DNA of 18,164 nt from the NCBI GenBank assembly GCA_002425405.1, contig DIME01000051.1, positions 12,609-30,772 on the forward strand, read 5' to 3'. The notes below the pieces were generated by a model. The model was not told the DNA's origin. It saw only the letters and a list, made by a program, of their open reading frames with translations, and made no database searches. The stretch comes from Candidatus Accumulibacter vicinus. GTDB lineage: Bacteria; Pseudomonadota; Gammaproteobacteria; Burkholderiales; Rhodocyclaceae. A program made the translations under genes and the position numbers. Below are positions 7,419 to 14,944 of this stretch, piece by piece. Positions within the stretch are counted from its first letter, which is position 1, and each line of letters begins with the position of its first letter.

Positions 7419-9374
7419 TCAGGCAGCGCTCAGCATCTCCTCGCGGTTCACCGTCTGCTGCAGGATCTCGCGAAAATTTTCACTGATCTTGCCAAGTACA
7501 GTCAACTGTAGAAGCAGCTTGCTCTCGACATGTTCCAGTTCATCGATCCGCTCTTCAAGCGAATCGGTCGCCTGGTGAATCCGCTTGATGCTTTCCAGCC
7601 GGCGCTTGAGCTGAATCTGATGTTCGCGAATCTGAACCTCCAACGGCAACATGATCGCCTTCAGCCATGTTTCGGCATCGCGATTGGCATGCTCGAAAGC
7701 CTTGCGTACCTGCACCGCCACCTCCTCGAAGAAGCGTTGCGTGAGCTGGCTCTTTTCGTGCGTCAGCAACTGGAAAACGGAATTGATATGGGTATGGCAC
7801 CATTGATCGAGGCGGTCGATTTCCTTCTCGTACTTCTGCAGCGAGAAAGCGGTCGGCGTACCCAGTTTGAGACCGTGTTCAACAGCGAATTTCTTGTAGA
7901 TGGCCTCCATCATCGTCATGATTTCGGTGACCTCTGCCCTCGAACTGGCGAGATTGCCGCGCGCGACCGTAAAGAAGCGATCAATCGCGTTGGTTAGTGT
8001 GCTGGAAAAGGTGGCTGTCACCATCGCATCACGCGTCGAGGTGCTCAACAGACGCAGCGCATCAAGCCCGAGATGCGCAAAAAGCTTGTTGCTCAGTTGT
8101 GAAAAGACGCTGCGCACAGCGTAGTAGCGCTGCAGGCCGGATTCAAATTCCTCCTTCTCGCCTCGCACCTTGCCCATCATGTACTCGACGACCCCCTTGT
8201 TCTTGCCCCGCAGATCCGCCAGCTCGCCAAGCTGTTCGCGCAGACCGGCGAGGCGCGATTCAAGCAGGCTGTGGGTCCGCTGATGGCAATCGGCAAACTC
8301 GACATGGATGCTGTCGCGAACGATCTCCTGCTTGGCCGGGATCAACTCCTCGGAAAGGGCACGCTCAAGCCTCGTCAATTGGCTGCGCTGGAGCAATTCG
8401 GGATCATCATTGATCTTGGCTACCAGCGCCTTTTGTGCCGAAACCGGAAAAATCTGATCCTCCGGCAAATCAAGCGCCCACGCGCAGGTGTCGACCTGTC
8501 TGGTAATTTCCGCGTCGATTTCTTCCGCTGACTTGAGTTCGTCCCACAAGCTGTCGATCTTGTTGAGCACGACGATGCGGCCCTTCTTGCGGCCAACGGG
8601 GGTGCCGATGTATTCGCGCCAGACCATCAGATCGGACTGCGTCACCCCGGTGTCAGCGGCCAGAATGAACAGCACTGCATGCGCGTTGGGCAGCAGGGAC
8701 AGCGTCAGTTCGGGTTCCGTGCCAATCGCGTTGAGACCGGGGGTGTCGAGGATGACCAGTCCCTGCTGCAACAGCGGATGCGGAAAATTGATGATCGCAT
8801 GCCGCCAGCGCGGGATTTCGACGTCACCCTGTTCATCGATGCGCAACGCAGCAAGCTCGCCATCCGTCATGGCAAAGCCGAGTCTTTTGGCCATTGCCAG
8901 GTCGACGCGGATGACGTCGCTGACATGGCGAAGCGCCTCCTGCATGGCTTCAGCTGAGCTGGTGTCGATCGGGAGTCGTTCCCATTGAGCAGGCAAGTGC
9001 TTGTATTCGCTGAGGCTGCTGTTGGATTCACGGCTCTCGATGGGCAGCAGCTCGATCGATGGCGGCTTCGCTCGGTCGTACATCAACTCGGTTGGACACA
9101 TCGTCGTACGGCCGGCTGTCGAGGGCAGAATGCGGTTGCCGTAACCAGCGAAGAAAATGGCGTTGATCAACTCCGACTTGCCGCGCGAGAACTCGGCGAC
9201 AAATGCGACATGCAGGCGATCTTCGCGTAACTTGTCACGCAGTTGGGCAATACGCCGATCGATCTGCGCGTCTGTCAATTCGTTCTCGACGAGCCAGCCT
9301 GCGAACTTCTCCAGAACTCCGGAGATGCGCGCACGCCATTCGCTGTAGGCGGCAAAATGTTGGGCAAGCGTCAT
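7419..9374 (-). CDS. Dynamin-like large GTPase
   Basis: The 651-residue protein has an N-terminal G domain: P-loop AEFSRGKS at 60-67, the Thr-rich switch I stretch GRTTMCPT at about 88-95, DTPG at 210-213 and NKID at 271-274. The first P-loop residue is Ala instead of Gly. The C-terminal half is long, charged and helical, with a probable coiled coil over the last 80 residues (LEERIDELEHVES), as in dynamin stalks. Bacterial dynamins remodel or protect membranes, but I see no transmembrane segment. The ATG at 9374 is preferred over an in-frame GTG at 9389; neither has a strong ribosome site, with only GGA before the ATG. Bacterial dynamins often come as adjacent pairs, yet this one is single. 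It lies between mutM and a TauE-type exporter on the same strand. Confidence 0.85.
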   Translation of the reverse strand: MTLAQHFAAYSEWRARISGVLEKFAGWLVENELTDAQIDRRIAQLRDKLREDRLHVAFVAEFSRGKSELINAIFFAGYGNRILPSTAGRTTMCPTELMYDRAKPPSIELLPIESRESNSSLSEYKHLPAQWERLPIDTSSAEAMQEALRHVSDVIRVDLAMAKRLGFAMTDGELAALRIDEQGDVEIPRWRHAIINFPHPLLQQGLVILDTPGLNAIGTEPELTLSLLPNAHAVLFILAADTGVTQSDLMVWREYIGTPVGRKKGRIVVLNKIDSLWDELKSAEEIDAEITRQVDTCAWALDLPEDQIFPVSAQKALVAKINDDPELLQRSQLTRLERALSEELIPAKQEIVRDSIHVEFADCHQRTHSLLESRLAGLREQLGELADLRGKNKGVVEYMMGKVRGEKEEFESGLQRYYAVRSVFSQLSNKLFAHLGLDALRLLSTSTRDAMVTATFSSTLTNAIDRFFTVARGNLASSRAEVTEIMTMMEAIYKKFAVEHGLKLGTPTAFSLQKYEKEIDRLDQWCHTHINSVFQLLTHEKSQLTQRFFEEVAVQVRKAFEHANRDAETWLKAIMLPLEVQIREHQIQLKRRLESIKRIHQATDSLEERIDELEHVESKLLLQLTVLGKISENFREILQQTVNREEMLSAA

Positions 9375-9449
9375 GGCAGGTTCCAGCACAAGGCACAGGT
9401 TTTCACTCTACCACAAGGTCGTGTTCAATCAGCGACATAGACCGACAAC

Positions 9450-10277
9450 TCAACGCTGGCAGCACGGGCAGTAGAAAGTCGAGCGGCCCGCCTGGCGAAT
9501 GACCCGTACCGGTCTGGCGCAAGTCGGGCAGGGCTCGCCCGCGCGACCATAGACCCTGCAGGAAAGCTGGAAACAGCCGGCACCACCATCGCTATGCACA
9601 TAGTCGCGCACACTGCTGCCGCCGGCGGCAATGGCGGCCTCCAGCGTTGCACGAATGGCATCGACCAGCACACGGTAGCGCTGACGGCTGATCCGGTCAC
9701 TGCTGCGCAGTGGTGATACGCCAGCGTGATGGAGACTTTCGGCAGCGTAGATATTGCCGATGCCAACAACCAGACGACCATCCATCAGCAACGGTTTGAT
9801 CGGCACCCGGCGGCCGCGCGTCGCCGCATGCAGCCAGTCACCGTTGAAATCCTCGGAGAGCGGTTCGATGCCTAGACCGGCGAGGGCCGGATGCTTTTCG
9901 ACACCGCAGCCCTCATGCCAGAGCAGCGCCCCGAAGCGGCGCGGATCGCGAAGACGCAGAACGGTATGCGCGAAAACCAGATCAAAGTGGTCGTGCTGCT
10001 GTGCCGGCGTAGCCAGCGGTACCAAGCGCAGACTGCCCGACATGCCGAGGTGAAGGAGCAGCCAGCCACCACCGCGGGTACTCTGACAGTCCAGCAGAAG
10101 ATATTTGCCACGCCGCAAGATGGCCTCCACACGCAGACCGGCCAGACGCGCATCGAGCCCGGACGGAATCTCGTGCCGCAGCCGCGGCGTGCGCACCACC
10201 GCACCAACGATCGCTTGCTGGGACAGGCAAGGGAGCAATCCTTGCCTGCTGACTTCAACTTCCGGGAGTTCTGGCAT
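9450..10277 (-). CDS. mutM: Formamidopyrimidine-DNA glycosylase (Fpg/MutM)
   Basis: MutM removes 8-oxoguanine and ring-opened purines from DNA and cuts the resulting abasic site. All signature residues are present in the 275-residue product. The N terminus MPELPEVE supplies the catalytic Pro2 and Glu3 once Met is removed. Lys58 sits in RRGKYLLL, the conserved Asn in the VGIGNIYAAE helix-two-turn-helix, and a C-terminal zinc finger is formed by Cys250, Cys253, Cys270 and Cys273 with the standard spacing. The start is fixed by the need for Pro at position 2. It diverges from the TPR protein gene across about 90 bases and may lead the mutM-dynamin-exporter run, 75 bases before the dynamin start. 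Confidence 0.97.
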   Translation of the reverse strand: MPELPEVEVSRQGLLPCLSQQAIVGAVVRTPRLRHEIPSGLDARLAGLRVEAILRRGKYLLLDCQSTRGGGWLLLHLGMSGSLRLVPLATPAQQHDHFDLVFAHTVLRLRDPRRFGALLWHEGCGVEKHPALAGLGIEPLSEDFNGDWLHAATRGRRVPIKPLLMDGRLVVGIGNIYAAESLHHAGVSPLRSSDRISRQRYRVLVDAIRATLEAAIAAGGSSVRDYVHSDGGAGCFQLSCRVYGRAGEPCPTCARPVRVIRQAGRSTFYCPCCQR

Positions 10278-10305
10278 TGCTGCTACCGCAAAAAGTCCAT
10301 AACAT
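10277..10305 (+). promoter_or_regulatory. Weak candidate promoter for the TPR-lolB-ispE run
   Basis: TTGCTG at 10277-10282 and TAACAT at 10300-10305 are separated by 17 bases and match the sigma-70 boxes at four of six positions each. They lie in the mutM/TPR divergent gap, about 60 bases before the preferred TPR start. Such matches are common by chance, so confidence is low. Confidence 0.25.
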
Positions 10306-10368
10306 GCGCAAATTATGACGCAAAGTCACCGTCAGTTCCTGCAACGGTCCAAGGCAAGCAAGGAAATC

Positions 10369-12123
10369 ATGAAATCGATCAAGAATACCCTCCTCTGCAC
10401 GGCTCTGGTGCTTGCCTTCGGGGTACCCGCCCTGGCTGCCGCCGACCTCCCATCCGGAAAAAGCAAATCGACAGGGCGTGAGTTCAAGCGCAGTACCCCG
10501 GAGACCATCGCGCCACGCTCTGACGATCAGGAGTACAAGGAGCTCAGCGTGCAGGTGGTCTATCAGGTCCTGCTCGCCGAAGTGGCCCTGAAGCGAGGCA
10601 AAGCCGAATTTGCCAGCCAGGCCTATGCCGACCTGGCCGTGCGCACCCGCGACCCGGCCATTCTGGCAAGGGCGACTGAGGTGGCTGGATACGCGCGTCG
10701 TTACGATCTGATTCTCGACCTCGCACGCTTGTGGTTGCAGGTCGAGCCTGCCTCGAAGCGTGCCCAACAAGTGCTGGTCGGTGTCATGATCATGTCCAAC
10801 CAGTTCGATGGCCTGGCCCCGCAATTGATCCAGATGCTGGAGGCCGACAAGGAAGCGCTGCCGGGCAACCTGTTGGCGCTGAACCGGATGTTTGCCCGCA
10901 ACCAGGATCGCCAGGCAGTCCTGCAGTTGATCATCAAGGTCTGCGCGCCATTCCTGGACCGGCCCGAGGCGCATTACGCCATCGCCGTGGCTGCCAGCGC
11001 AGCCGGTGACCACACCCGCGCACTCGTCGAAACGCGACGTGCGCTCGAGTTGCGCCCGGACTGGGAAGCGGGGGTCCTGCTGGAAGCACAGCTGATCGCC
11101 CAGCAATCATCCACCGAGGCCATTGCTTCACTGCAACGCTTTGTCGAACGTCATCCGCAAGCACGCGAGGTACAACTGTACCTCGCGCGCGCGCTGGTCG
11201 GCGAGAAGCGTTATGGCGAAGCCAAAGCGCAGTTTGAGCGCTTGCTGCTCGCCAACCCGAACAACCCGGATGTGGTTTTTCCGGTGGCCATCCTGGCTCT
11301 GCAGGAAAACGACAGAACACTTGCCGAGACGCAACTCAAACACCTGGTGACGCTCGACATCCCGGACAAGAGCGCAGCCTACTTTTACCTCGGTCAGCTT
11401 GCCGAAGAAGGCAAGCGTGCTGACGAGGCATTGGCCGATTACCGACAGGTTGGACCGGGCGAGCACTATCTTCCGGCGCAGATTCGCAGCGCCGGCATCC
11501 TCAACAATCAGGGCAAGCTCGATGAGGCGAGACGCCAGCTTCGCGATGCGGCAGCCCGGAACCCGTCGTCACGCGTCCAGTTATCCATTGCCGAGGCCGC
11601 CTTGCTGCGCGATGCGAAGCAGACCGAGATGGCGCTTGCCCTGCTCGACCAGGAGCTGGGTACGCAGCCGGAGCAGCCCGAGTTGCTCTATGAGTCGGCG
11701 CTGCTGGCCGAGAAACTCGGACGCCTGGAAATCATGGAAAGCCGCCTGCGCAAACTGCTTGAACTGCAGCCGGAGAATGCACAAGCCTACAACGCACTCG
11801 GTTACGCCTACGCCGATCGCAACATACGGCTGCCTGAAGCCCGGCGGCTCATCGAAAAGGCTCTGCAACTGGCGCCCAATGACCCTTTCATCCTCGACAG
11901 CATGGCCTGGGTTCTTTATCGGCAAAACGATCTCGAAGGCGCACTGGCTCTCCTGCAACGCGCCCTGGCTCTGCGCCCCGACCCCGAGATCGCGGCACAC
12001 ACCGGGGAAGTGCTGTGGATGCTCGGTCGCAAGGATGAAGCCCAGCGGACCCTGCGCGAGGCGCACAAAAAGGACCCGGAAAACGAGGTGCTGAAGGAAG
12101 CGATCAGGAGGTTCCTGCCCTGA
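10369..12123 (+). CDS. Secreted tetratricopeptide-repeat protein
   Basis: The 584-residue protein opens with a Sec signal peptide (MKSIKNTLLCTALVLAFG, probable cleavage after ALA near residue 24), which points to the periplasm. After a short polar linker, the rest is a run of helical TPR-type repeats with typical spacing, clearest at AYNALGYAYADRNIRLPEA and SMAWVLYRQNDLEGALALL near the C terminus. TPR arrays bind other proteins, and no enzymatic motif is seen. An in-frame ATG lies at 10315, but the ATG at 10369 has AAGGA 6 bases upstream and places the signal peptide at the N terminus. The stop overlaps the probable lolB start, so the two are probably co-translated; a role at the outer membrane or cell envelope is inferred from that link. 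Confidence 0.88.
   Translation: MKSIKNTLLCTALVLAFGVPALAAADLPSGKSKSTGREFKRSTPETIAPRSDDQEYKELSVQVVYQVLLAEVALKRGKAEFASQAYADLAVRTRDPAILARATEVAGYARRYDLILDLARLWLQVEPASKRAQQVLVGVMIMSNQFDGLAPQLIQMLEADKEALPGNLLALNRMFARNQDRQAVLQLIIKVCAPFLDRPEAHYAIAVAASAAGDHTRALVETRRALELRPDWEAGVLLEAQLIAQQSSTEAIASLQRFVERHPQAREVQLYLARALVGEKRYGEAKAQFERLLLANPNNPDVVFPVAILALQENDRTLAETQLKHLVTLDIPDKSAAYFYLGQLAEEGKRADEALADYRQVGPGEHYLPAQIRSAGILNNQGKLDEARRQLRDAAARNPSSRVQLSIAEAALLRDAKQTEMALALLDQELGTQPEQPELLYESALLAEKLGRLEIMESRLRKLLELQPENAQAYNALGYAYADRNIRLPEARRLIEKALQLAPNDPFILDSMAWVLYRQNDLEGALALLQRALALRPDPEIAAHTGEVLWMLGRKDEAQRTLREAHKKDPENEVLKEAIRRFLP
12106..12111 (+). promoter_or_regulatory. Strong ribosome binding site deciding the lolB start
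   Basis: AGGAGG, a perfect Shine-Dalgarno sequence, lies inside the last codons of the TPR gene. Eight bases later is CTG at 12120-12122, in frame with lolB and overlapping the TPR stop as CTGA. No ATG, GTG or TTG lies at a suitable distance in that frame, so this site argues for a CTG start. Confidence 0.65.
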
Positions 12124-12773
12124 CCGGAAAACGCCCGCAGCTTGGCCTGATCCGATGCAGCCGTGCAATCCTGATCGCACCATTGATCGGGGTCGGCGTG
12201 CTCGGTCTGGGTGCCTGCTCCGCCCTGGGACCGGCGGCCAGCGCACGCCCAACGGTCACCATCGCACGAGACCGCCTGCAGGGCTTCTCGCTGACCGGCC
12301 GCTTTGCGCTGCGCCAGGAAGGGAAGAACTACCCTGGTCGCCTGTATTGGCGTCATGACGGCGACCGCGACGAGTTGCTGTTGTCCTCGCCGCTCGGGCA
12401 AGGCCTGGCCGAGATCGTCAGCGATGCCGCGGGCGCACGCCTGACTGGTAGCGATGGCAATTCGCATACGGCAGCGACTGCCGATCAGCTGCTGCAGTCG
12501 CTCCTGGCTTACCCCTTACCCTTGAGCAGACTGCCTGACTGGCTGCGTGGCTGCAATCCTGACGGTGGCCGCCTGGCACTGGACACCCTCGGCCGCCCGC
12601 TGCGCCTGCGGTACGAGGACTGGCGGATTGATTATGAGTACGACAATGACGACCCACAGGCCCTCCCCGGCCGCTTGTTTGTCGAGCGCGAGGACGGCTT
12701 TGAACTCCGCCTGCGCATCGAGGAGTGGCAGATGTTGCCGACTGCGCTGCCTGCCAAGGCCTGCGCTCAATGA
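12120..12773 (+). CDS. lolB: Outer-membrane lipoprotein receptor LolB
   Basis: LolB receives lipoproteins from the periplasmic carrier LolA and inserts them into the outer membrane; it is itself a lipoprotein. Read from the CTG at 12120, the 217-residue product has a basic start (TGKRPQLGLIRCSR), a hydrophobic stretch and a lipobox L-G-A-C with Cys33 as the lipidated residue. The body carries the LolB-type pattern, with GRFALRQEGKNYPGRLYWRH and SSPLGQGLAEI early and a C-terminal LRLRIEEWQ strand. The first ordinary start codon is a TTG at 12183, which would leave only 11 residues and no positive charge before the Cys, too short for a signal peptide. The stop overlaps ispE as ATGA; the lolB-ispE-prs order is known from beta- and gammaproteobacteria. 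Confidence 0.87.
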   Translation: MTGKRPQLGLIRCSRAILIAPLIGVGVLGLGACSALGPAASARPTVTIARDRLQGFSLTGRFALRQEGKNYPGRLYWRHDGDRDELLLSSPLGQGLAEIVSDAAGARLTGSDGNSHTAATADQLLQSLLAYPLPLSRLPDWLRGCNPDGGRLALDTLGRPLRLRYEDWRIDYEYDNDDPQALPGRLFVEREDGFELRLRIEEWQMLPTALPAKACAQ

Positions 12774-13630
12774 CTTCCAGCCACCAGTCCTGGGACTGGC
12801 AAAGCATTTATCCGGCGCCCGCCAAACTCAATCTCTTCCTGCATGTCGTTGGCCGCCGTGCCGATGGCTATCACCTGCTGCAGACAGTATTTCGCTTCCT
12901 CGGCCATGGTGACCGGCTGCGTTTCTCGCCACGTGCCGATGGCTTGGTGCGTCTGGCAACACCCCTTGCAGGCATGGCCCCTGATCAGGAACTGAGCGTT
13001 CGCGCCGCCCGCCTGCTCCAGGCTGAAACCCATTGCCCGACCGGCGTCAACATCAGTATCGAAAAGCACCTGCCGCTCGGTGGCGGTCTCGGCGGCGGCA
13101 GCTCGGATGCGGCGACAGTCCTGCTGGCGCTCAACCACCTCTGGAAACTGCATTTGCCGCGCCGGCACCTGCAGGAAATCGGCCTCGCTCTCGGCGCCGA
13201 CGTGCCGGTCTTCGTTTTCGGACGCAACGCTTTTGCCGAAGGCATCGGCGAAACCCTGCTGGCGGTCGAACTGCCGCCGCGCTGGTATGTGGTCCTCGAA
13301 CCGCCGCTGCAGGTGCCGACTGCGGCCATTTTTGGCGCACCGGAACTCAAACGCGATTCGCTCGCAATCGACCCGGCATCATGGCGTCCCGGCTTCGGTG
13401 GCAACGACCTGGAAGCCGTGGCCTGTGCCCGCTTTCCGGCCATTGCCGAGCATCTCGTGGCCTTGTCAGTATCCACCCCTGCGCGCATGAGTGGTTCTGG
13501 TGCCTGCGTTTTCGCCGAGTTCACAAGCCGCGAACAGGCCGAGGACGCCCTACGGCAATTGCCCAGGACGATGCGTGGCTGGCTGGCAACGGGCCTGGAC
13601 CGGCATCCCCTGTGCGAACTGGCGAGTTGA
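12770..13630 (+). CDS. ispE: 4-diphosphocytidyl-2-C-methyl-D-erythritol kinase
   Basis: IspE phosphorylates CDP-methylerythritol with ATP in the non-mevalonate (MEP) isoprenoid pathway. It is a GHMP kinase. In the 286-residue product, Lys19 of PAKLNLFLHV and Asp144 of LGADVPVF match the catalytic pair, and the ATP loop PLGGGLGGGSSDAA is at 102-115. ADGYHLLQTVF at 31-41 is the usual substrate-side motif. An upstream in-frame start exists at 12725, inside lolB, but the ATG at 12770 overlaps the lolB stop as ATGA and gives the usual length and N terminus. It is followed by tRNA-Gln and prs, a common betaproteobacterial arrangement. Confidence 0.96.
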   Translation: MTSSHQSWDWQSIYPAPAKLNLFLHVVGRRADGYHLLQTVFRFLGHGDRLRFSPRADGLVRLATPLAGMAPDQELSVRAARLLQAETHCPTGVNISIEKHLPLGGGLGGGSSDAATVLLALNHLWKLHLPRRHLQEIGLALGADVPVFVFGRNAFAEGIGETLLAVELPPRWYVVLEPPLQVPTAAIFGAPELKRDSLAIDPASWRPGFGGNDLEAVACARFPAIAEHLVALSVSTPARMSGSGACVFAEFTSREQAEDALRQLPRTMRGWLATGLDRHPLCELAS

Positions 13631-13669
13631 GGCCACGGCCGCGACCGAGCGCCTGCGCCTTGATCACAC

Positions 13670-13699
13670 TTGTGCTTGCTGAAGAATCCCCGGTATAAT
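13670..13699 (+). promoter_or_regulatory. Sigma-70 promoter for tRNA-Gln (and probably prs)
   Basis: A perfect TATAAT -10 box at 13694-13699 lies 42 bases before the mature tRNA-Gln. Eighteen bases upstream is TTGTGC (13670-13675), a partial -35 match sharing TTG. A G/C-rich stretch follows the -10 box, as is usual for stable RNA promoters. Transcription would begin near 13706, leaving a short 5' leader for RNase P to remove. Confidence 0.65.
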
Positions 13700-13740
13700 C
13701 CGCGCCTCGTTCGCAATCCATGCGCGATGCGAGCGATCGC

Positions 13741-13817
13741 TGGGGAGTGGCCAAGTTGGTTAAGGCACCGGATTTTGATTCCGGCACTCGAAGGTTCGAA
13801 TCCTTCCTCCCCAGCCA
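13741..13817 (+). tRNA. tRNA-Gln (anticodon UUG), CCA end encoded
   Basis: The whole cloverleaf can be drawn. The acceptor stem pairs TGGGGAG (13741-13747) with CTCCCCA (13807-13813), including the unusual U1-A72 pair typical of bacterial tRNA-Gln. The D arm is GCCAAGTTGGTTAAGGC. The anticodon stem CCGGA/TCCGG encloses the loop TTTTGAT with anticodon TTG, and the T arm is GAAGG-TTCGAAT-CCTTC. The discriminator base is G13814 and CCA follows at 13815-13817. The molecule reads CAA codons. It lies between ispE and prs, as in many beta- and gammaproteobacteria. Confidence 0.97.
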
Positions 13818-13834
13818 TTTCATTTCTGTCAAAG

Positions 13835-13858
13835 CGGGCAGGCGGTGTTGGCTGCCCG
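13835..13858 (+). terminator. Hairpin between tRNA-Gln and prs (possible partial terminator)
   Basis: CGGGCAG (13835-13841) and CTGCCCG (13852-13858) form a perfect 7-bp stem with a 10-base loop, followed by the T-rich but interrupted TCTTGCTTT. It begins 17 bases past the tRNA CCA. It could end some tRNA transcripts, mark the 3' processing site, or attenuate readthrough into prs. The broken T-run makes it a weak terminator. Confidence 0.45.
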
Positions 13859-13910
13859 TCTTGCTTTATACGGCGCCGAGACTTCGTTCGCGCGCCACGG
13901 GAAGCGCAGC

Positions 13911-14861
13911 ATGGCCTACGACAGCCTGATGGTATTTACCGGCAACGCTAACCCGGCACTGGCTGCCGATGTCGTCAAGCGTCTCAACATCTCTCTTGGC
14001 CGCGCCCACGTCGGTCGTTTTTCCGACGGCGAGATCAGTGTCGAAATCCAGGAACATGTGCGCGGCATGGACGTGTTCATCCTGCAATCGACCTGTGCGC
14101 CGACCAATGAGAATCTGATGGAGCTGCTGGTCATGACCGACGCGCTCAAGCGCGCCTCGGCCGCCCGAATCACCGCCGCCATCCCCTATTTTGGCTACGC
14201 TCGCCAGGATCGCCGCGTACGCTCGGCGCGCGTTCCGATCGCCGCCAAGCTGGTTGCCGACCTGCTGACGGCTGCGGGAGTCCACCGGGTGCTGACCATG
14301 GACCTGCATACCGAGCAGATCCAGGGCTTCTTCAACATCCCTGTCGACAACATCTACTCGCTGCCGATCATGCTCGGCGACGTCTGGAAGAAGAATTTCG
14401 ATCATCTGATGGTCGTCTCGCCCGACGTCGGCGGAGTCGTCCGGGCGCGGGCGCTGGCCAAACGTCTCGAATGCGACCTGGCGATCATCGACAAGCGTCG
14501 TCCGAAGGCCAATGTGTCCGAGGTAATGAACATCATCGGCGATGTCGAGGGGCGCACCTGCGTGATCATGGACGACCTGGTCGACACCGCCGGAACCTTG
14601 TGCAAGGCGGCGACCGCGCTCAAACAACATGGCGCCAGGCAGGTCCTTTCCTACTGCGTCCATCCGGTACTTTCGGGCCATGCCGTCGATCGAATCAATC
14701 ACTCCGATCTCGACGAACTGGTCGTCACCGACACCATTCCGCTCAGCCTGGACGCGCTCAGTTCGCCGCGCATTCGCCAGCTTTCGGTAGCCGAGGTGAT
14801 GGCCGAAACGATTCGCCGGATCAGCAACGAGGATTCCGTTTCCTCGCTCTTCATCGAGTAA
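13911..14861 (+). CDS. prs: Ribose-phosphate pyrophosphokinase (PRPP synthetase)
   Basis: Prs makes 5-phosphoribosyl diphosphate from ribose 5-phosphate and ATP, feeding purine, pyrimidine, histidine, tryptophan and NAD synthesis. The 316-residue product has the class I length. MVFTGNANP lies at the N terminus, and the ATP-binding loop YFGYARQDRRVRS follows at 93-105. The catalytic His133 is in MDLHTEQIQGFF, and the PRPP loop DDLVDTAGT is at 221-229. The ATG at 13911 is chosen over an in-frame start at 13845 because it begins the conserved N terminus and has GGGAAG upstream; 13845 lies inside the hairpin region. It probably shares the tRNA-Gln promoter, since no other clear promoter lies between them. 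Confidence 0.96.
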   Translation: MAYDSLMVFTGNANPALAADVVKRLNISLGRAHVGRFSDGEISVEIQEHVRGMDVFILQSTCAPTNENLMELLVMTDALKRASAARITAAIPYFGYARQDRRVRSARVPIAAKLVADLLTAAGVHRVLTMDLHTEQIQGFFNIPVDNIYSLPIMLGDVWKKNFDHLMVVSPDVGGVVRARALAKRLECDLAIIDKRRPKANVSEVMNIIGDVEGRTCVIMDDLVDTAGTLCKAATALKQHGARQVLSYCVHPVLSGHAVDRINHSDLDELVVTDTIPLSLDALSSPRIRQLSVAEVMAETIRRISNEDSVSSLFIE

Positions 14862-14898
14862 GGCGCTCTGCGCCGCCGTAGCAATCAATTTTTCAACC

Positions 14899-14923
14899 CC
14901 CCGCCTGGTCGCGGGCGGGGTTT
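14899..14923 (+). terminator. GC-rich hairpin between prs and rplY (terminator or attenuator)
   Basis: CCCCGCC (14899-14905) and GGCGGGG (14914-14920) pair perfectly over 7 bp with an 8-base loop, followed by TTTG. The T-run is short, so this may be a leaky terminator for prs or an attenuator in the L25 leader. It ends about 22 bases before the rplY start codon, with the AGGAG ribosome site in between. Confidence 0.55.
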
Positions 14924-14944
14924 GTATCACATCAGGAGCTGTCC

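Noticed and set aside
10255..11106. A 283-codon minus-strand frame opposite the TPR gene
   Set aside because: It is antisense to a gene with a signal peptide and recognisable TPR repeats, and overlaps the start of mutM. No domain is seen.
12985..13832. Minus-strand frames ending over the tRNA, beginning with MAGEEGFEPS or containing LGRKDSNLRVPESKSG
   Set aside because: These peptides are the well-known false proteins produced by translating the antisense strand of a tRNA gene; the rest is antisense to ispE.
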